From assembly GCA_018826025.1 (NCBI GenBank), contig JAHKAK010000109.1, forward strand, positions 1 through 23,914: a DNA stretch of 23,914 nt. The letters run 5' to 3'. A program made the translations under genes and the position numbers. The notes beneath the pieces are model-generated. The model ran no database searches. It was given only the letters and a program-made list of their open reading frames with translations, and had not been told where the DNA came from. This stretch comes from Patescibacteria group bacterium. Its GTDB lineage: Bacteria; Patescibacteriota; Minisyncoccia; Portnoybacterales; GWB1-42-6. Shown piece after piece: positions 20,532 to 23,914 of the stretch; positions within the stretch are counted from its first letter, which is position 1, and each line of letters opens with the position of its first letter.

Positions 20532-21035
20532 TCAGTTTTCTTTTCTTAGACTTATACCGGCGATTTTAAGGGCTATCGGTCCTTCCACCGGATCATCCAA
20601 ATCCACAAGCTCGCGTCGAAGTAAAAGTTGCGTCTCGTAACCGCAAGCTGGACACCTAAAATTCGGGTTCTCTGTTGGCAAAATTTCACTTGTCTTGCCG
20701 CATTTTCCGCAGATATGTCGACTTTCCAAATTTGTCCTTAATTGTTTTAAGCTTTTCTTTAATCTCTCTAAAGAAGCCTCCTCGGTGATCAAGGCCATAA
20801 CTTTACTAAGGCGCCCCGTGATTTCGTCTTCAAATTCTTCCGGGATTTCCGACTCTTTGAGTGTCTCAATAAAAACTTCTGCTAAGAGATCATATATCCG
20901 CAACGTATCAGCGGCGATATCGAAAGCACTCTCTTCAGGTTGTATCTTGTTTATCTTAATGGCTTTCTCCGAGTATTCTTCAACTTTTTCTAAAATCGCC
21001 AAACTCGCCGGTTTTTTAACCTCTCTATCTTTCAT
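20532..21035 (-). CDS. Zinc-ribbon protein of unknown function, 167 aa
   Basis: Function not recognised. The N-terminal two-thirds (residues 1-108) is acidic and helical (EKVEEYSEKAIKINKIQPEE, LLAEVFIETLKESEIPEEFE). A zinc ribbon follows: CGKCGKTSEILP...FRCPACGYET, with Cys pairs about 18 residues apart. The tail contains LVDLDDPVEGPIALKI. A very strong Shine-Dalgarno (AAGGAGGTATAGACT) precedes ATG at 21035. It follows recA by 77 bp on the same strand, so it could share its transcript, though a small hairpin lies between. It might bind nucleic acid or protein through the ribbon; that is a guess. Confidence 0.75.
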   Translation of the reverse strand: MKDREVKKPASLAILEKVEEYSEKAIKINKIQPEESAFDIAADTLRIYDLLAEVFIETLKESEIPEEFEDEITGRLSKVMALITEEASLERLKKSLKQLRTNLESRHICGKCGKTSEILPTENPNFRCPACGYETQLLLRRELVDLDDPVEGPIALKIAGISLRKEN

Positions 21036-21112
21036 AGTCTATACCTCCTTCTCGATTTATTTATCCGGTTATAAGAATAACTTTCTTTCGGTTATTTTAT
21101 TGTTAAACAACT

Positions 21113-22135
21113 CTACGCGTAAATGTTTTCTTTCCCCGCCTCTTCTTTGATTCTTTTCACTATTTCCATCGTGATTTTAGGATTTTCAATCAGATACGCT
21201 TTGGATGCTTCCATGCCTTGGCCCAGTTTCGTATCACCATAATTAAACCAAGCGCCGCCTTTATTAACCACGCCATATTTAACGCCCGTGTTGATAACGT
21301 CGCCTTGATACGAGATACCTTTATTATACATAATATCAAACTCCGCAGTTCTAAATGGCGCAGCAACTTTGTTTTTCACGACTTTCACTTTTACGCGATT
21401 GCCAATAATATTGTCGCCCTGCTTGATTTGCGCGGTACGGCGGATATCCACGCGAACGGACGAATAAAATTTCAGCGCTTTGCCGCCAGGCGTCTCTTCC
21501 GGATTGCCAAACACTATGCCGATTTTCAGGCGGATTTGGTTGATAAACATCACGCTCGTGCCGGATTTGGCCACAATTGCCGTGAGCTTGCGCAAGGCTT
21601 GGCTCATTAACCGTGCTTGCAATCCCATATGCTGTTGTCCCATTTCGCCTTCAATTTCCGCGCGCGGGGTCAAGGCGGCCACTGAGTCTACCACAATAAG
21701 ATCAATGGCGGCCGAACGCACCAGACTTTCCACAATATCCAAGGCCTGCTCGCCTGTGTCTGGCTGGGAGATCAATAAATCATCAATTTTAACACCGATA
21801 CGTTTGGCGTATTCCGGATCCAGGGCATGCTCCGCATCCACGAACGCGCAAAGACCTCCGCGTTTTTGCGCTTGAGCCACGGTATGAAGCGCCAGGGTCG
21901 TTTTTCCGCTGGATTCTGGCCCATACACCTCAATTACCCTGCCTTTAGGGAATCCGCCAACTCCCAGAGCTAAATCTAAAGAAATAGAGCCGGTTGGAAT
22001 CGCGTCCACGTTCACTTTTTCGGCCTCGCCCAATTTCATAATTGACCCTTCGCCAAATTTTTCCTTAATTTCATCAATCGCCGTCGCCAGCGCTTTATTT
22101 TTCTCTGTCTGTTCGCTGTCTGGTTGTTTGGTCAT
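21113..22135 (-). CDS. recA: Recombinase RecA
   Basis: Forms filaments on single-stranded DNA and drives homologous pairing and strand exchange. It has 340 residues, normal length. Walker A GPESSGKTTL is near residue 71; CAFVDAEHALDPEYA, LLISQPDTGEQALDI and LIVVDSVAALTPRAEIEGEM follow. Loop-2 region INQIRLKIGIVFGNPEETPG and FYSSVRVDIRR are canonical. The C-terminal tail is short and less acidic than in E. coli. There is no Shine-Dalgarno and no recognisable LexA box upstream. A large nested palindrome fills the 255 bp before it. Confidence 0.97.
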   Translation of the reverse strand: MTKQPDSEQTEKNKALATAIDEIKEKFGEGSIMKLGEAEKVNVDAIPTGSISLDLALGVGGFPKGRVIEVYGPESSGKTTLALHTVAQAQKRGGLCAFVDAEHALDPEYAKRIGVKIDDLLISQPDTGEQALDIVESLVRSAAIDLIVVDSVAALTPRAEIEGEMGQQHMGLQARLMSQALRKLTAIVAKSGTSVMFINQIRLKIGIVFGNPEETPGGKALKFYSSVRVDIRRTAQIKQGDNIIGNRVKVKVVKNKVAAPFRTAEFDIMYNKGISYQGDVINTGVKYGVVNKGGAWFNYGDTKLGQGMEASKAYLIENPKITMEIVKRIKEEAGKENIYA

Positions 22136-22172
22136 AGTATTTCTCTAATTATTAATTTAGTCCGCGCATGCG

Positions 22173-22301
22173 AAAAATTTTGTCATAAATTCGCGATGAG
22201 TTGAGCGCCTAAAATTGCGTGCTGTGGTGGGGCCCCGACCACAGGTCGGGGCGTTGTGGATAGCAATTTTAGCGAAACGAATCCGAATTTATCAAAATTT
22301 T
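22173..22301. repeat. Nested palindrome upstream of recA
   Basis: Outer arms AAAAATTTTGTCATAAATTC and CGAATTTATCAAAATTTT; middle arms CTAAAATTGC and GCAATTTTAG; central GCCCCGACCACAGGTCGGGGC. Three concentric stems in about 130 bp. Confidence 0.8.
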
Positions 22302-22352
22302 ATCGCCGCGCGGCGGTTTTTTCCGCCGCTTTTTTGCCGTCAAAAAAGCGGC
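22302..22352. terminator. Paired hairpins after the HTH gene
   Basis: CGCCGCGCGGCG followed by GTTTTTT on the plus strand, then a perfect 12-bp stem (GCCGCTTTTTTG, loop CCGT, 22325-22352). It lies just beyond the stop of the minus-strand HTH gene, but the clear T-run is on the plus strand, where no gene ends. Confidence 0.5.
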
Positions 22353-22390
22353 AAAAGTATTTTATAATTTCAAAAATCAAACCCGAGCGA

Positions 22391-23059
22391 CTATTTTAAC
22401 ATGATCCTCTTCACTTCCAAGTTTGATTTCCCAAATCGATTTATTGCTTCAACCTTAATTATATTTAAGCCAGTCACCAAACCGATGGTCTGCTCAAAGT
22501 TTCCGTCTTTATCAATATAGCCTTGCTGGCCATTGATTGTCAATTTAGTGCCCGGTTCGGTTTGGCCCTTAAAAATTATAATGCTTTCAGCCACTACAAA
22601 ATCGTTTTGGGCAGGCTCTAAAATAGTCAGGCGGGGCGAACTTAATAAAAAATTAAGTTGATAAAAAAAATAACCGATAATAAAAACTATGACAATAATA
22701 CCTAAGCTCCAGCTTACAGTTTTTGGAGTGACAATGAACTTACGCGAACGCAAAATCGGTAGGGGTTGGTGCGCTTGATTTTTTAAGTGGCTCGCGATGC
22801 GGGCTTCTTTTTTATATTCTGAAACTAATAATTTTTCGTCTATCTCCAAGAGCTTGGCGTACTTGCGCAAAAAGCCTTCCGTATAAACGTCGGCCGGCAA
22901 TTTTTCTATTTCTTCTCTTTCTAAATAATCAATGTATTTGACCGGCAAACTTAAAAGCTGGCTGACTTTTTCTTTTGTCAAACCAGCCTCCTCTCTGATT
23001 TTTTTCAATTTGGCGCCGAAACTCGGCAAATCCTCAACGGATTTAGCAGTAAAAACCAT
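22391..23059 (-). CDS. RodZ-like HTH membrane protein
   Basis: A 222-residue bitopic protein. A cytoplasmic helix-turn-helix of the Xre/RodZ type is at residues 12-75 (FGAKLKKIREEAGLTKEKVS, YIDYLEREEIEKLP, YTEGFLRKYAKLL). A basic juxtamembrane stretch follows, then one transmembrane helix (about residues 115-137, WSLGIIVIVFIIGYFFYQL). An extracellular Ig-like domain ends the protein (PAQNDFVVAESIIIFKGQTE, INGQQGYIDKDGNF). RodZ links MreB to the wall machinery and sets rod shape; that role is inferred here. It follows ftsK. Start codon ATG at 23059 abuts the AT-rich palindrome. Confidence 0.85.
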   Translation of the reverse strand: MVFTAKSVEDLPSFGAKLKKIREEAGLTKEKVSQLLSLPVKYIDYLEREEIEKLPADVYTEGFLRKYAKLLEIDEKLLVSEYKKEARIASHLKNQAHQPLPILRSRKFIVTPKTVSWSLGIIVIVFIIGYFFYQLNFLLSSPRLTILEPAQNDFVVAESIIIFKGQTEPGTKLTINGQQGYIDKDGNFEQTIGLVTGLNIIKVEAINRFGKSNLEVKRIMLK

Positions 23060-23060
23060 G

Positions 23061-23208
23061 ATAAAAAATTTAAAATTAAAAAATCAAAATGTAAAATCGA
23101 CACAAAGTGTCGTCCTGAGGGCAAAGCCCGAAGGATCTAGATCCTTCGCTTCGCTCAGGATGACAACAGAGTTGTCATTTTTAACTTTGACTTTTACATT
23201 TTAAATTT
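23061..23208. repeat. AT-rich palindrome with a nested repeat
   Basis: Fourth copy of the AT-rich family; here the centre is replaced by a TCATCCTGA-type inverted repeat (23109-23164) and an ACAACAGAGTTGT dyad. The right arm again has TTGTCA-N17-TACATT, pointing to the plus strand and away from the HTH gene. Confidence 0.8.
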
Positions 23209-23211
23209 CCC

Positions 23212-23914
23212 CTAATATCCTCCCAGCACCTCGTCCTCCTCCTCCCTAACCTTGGGATTGCCCGGAATATCACTGCTCACCAAAACGTCCCGCGGTTTGG
23301 CGCCGTCGCCCGGACCAACCATCCCATTATCTTCCAGCATATCTAGAAGTCGCGCCGCTCTGGCATAGCCCACGCGTAGACGCCGCTGCAAGAGCGAAGC
23401 TGAGGCCTTGCCGCTTTGGATAACCACTTTTCTGGCTTCATTATATAAATCATCATCACCCGAAGAGTCACTGCCGCCGCCAAAAATCGCTCCCTGGGCA
23501 GTGCGCGCTTGAGTTATATCGTTAGTAAAATCCGCAGCCGTGTTTTGCTTGGCCAAAAATTCCACCACTTTTTTTACTTCCTTGTCGGCCACAAAGGTTC
23601 CCTGTACCCGGCGAGGTTTAGCCACGTCTCCCGATAAAAACAACATATCTCCGTTTCCTAATAATTTATCGGCGCCAGCACCGTCCAAAATCGTGCGCGA
23701 ATCAATCTGGGACGCCACCTGAAACGCCACGCGCGAAGTAATGTTGGCTTTAATTAAACCGGTGATAACTTCAACTGAAGGCCGCTGGGTCGCCAGCACC
23801 AAATGAATCCCCACCGCGCGCGACATTTGCGCCAATCTCACCACCGTGGCTTCAACTTCCCGGCCATGGGAAGCCATCAAATCCGCCAGCTCGTCCACGA
23901 TTATCACAATATAG
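23212..23914 (-). CDS. ftsK: DNA translocase FtsK, C-terminal part (5' end off window)
   Basis: Hexameric ATPase that pumps chromosome ends through the closing septum. The window holds about 233 C-terminal residues; the frame is open to the edge, so the anchor and Walker A lie outside. Visible: Walker B YIVIIVDELADLM, the sensor region LAQMSRAVGIHLVLATQRPS, VITGLIKANITSRVAFQVAS and ILDGAGADKLLGNGDMLF. The C-terminal winged-helix gamma domain follows (ASLLQRRLRVGYARAARLLD, then MLEDNGMVGPGDGAKPRDVL), which in known members reads polar KOPS sites. A Gly/Ser/Asp-rich linker joins them. Confidence 0.95.
   Translation of the reverse strand, partial: YIVIIVDELADLMASHGREVEATVVRLAQMSRAVGIHLVLATQRPSVEVITGLIKANITSRVAFQVASQIDSRTILDGAGADKLLGNGDMLFLSGDVAKPRRVQGTFVADKEVKKVVEFLAKQNTAADFTNDITQARTAQGAIFGGGSDSSGDDDLYNEARKVVIQSGKASASLLQRRLRVGYARAARLLDMLEDNGMVGPGDGAKPRDVLVSSDIPGNPKVREEEDEVLGGY

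Noticed and set aside
22136..22172. LexA/SOS box before recA
   Set aside because: GCGCATGCG is a small dyad but does not match a known LexA site, and no supporting promoter spacing was found.

Overview
The window looks like a chromosomal segment of a Candidate Phyla Radiation (Patescibacteria/Parcubacteria-like) bacterium. The evidence is a compact gene set, a short UvrC, a peptide-binding protein with an N-terminal membrane anchor, housekeeping genes mostly without Shine-Dalgarno (SD) sites, and intergenic regions full of AT-rich or GC-rich palindromes. Lineage is inferred from gene style; no phylogeny was run.

Layout from left to right. groEL (3' end off the window) and groES are on the minus strand, behind a sigma70-type promoter and a CIRCE-like operator. 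A minus-strand operon of three small unknown genes follows, then uvrA (minus) and uvrC (plus) diverging from a shared start region. Plus-strand genes then run: a 48-residue basic protein, a YvlD/phage-holin-like membrane protein behind a possible structured leader, secG, a family-5 solute-binding protein, and a bifunctional phosphoglucose/phosphomannose isomerase. A 1-kb non-coding stretch holds a promoter, a possible structured RNA, a complete tRNA-Leu(CAG) and pieces of a second tRNA-Leu. RNase J comes next, then an operon of three membrane microproteins, pgm (minus), ychF, the rpsF-ssb-rpsR cluster, a zinc-ribbon protein (minus), recA (minus), a RodZ-like HTH membrane protein (minus) and the 3' part of ftsK (minus).

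Functions: protein folding (GroEL/ES), nucleotide excision repair and recombination (UvrA, UvrC, RecA, SSB), RNA turnover (RNase J), ribosome (S6, S18, YchF, tRNA-Leu), secretion (SecG), peptide uptake, sugar-phosphate supply for envelope glycans (isomerase and phosphomannomutase), and cell shape and division (RodZ-like, FtsK).

The most unusual signal is the density of palindromic elements. Several families sit inside the reading frames of uvrA (three sites) and uvrC (three sites) without breaking the frame. CCCCGT...ACGGGG blocks appear to have split a tRNA-Leu gene into four ordered pieces, and one of these blocks carries the intact tRNA-Leu(CAG). An AT-rich palindrome places a promoter-like pair at a fixed short distance from the start codons of rnjA, ychF and rpsF, which suggests nearly leaderless mRNAs. 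Seven small accessory genes instead have strong Shine-Dalgarno sites.
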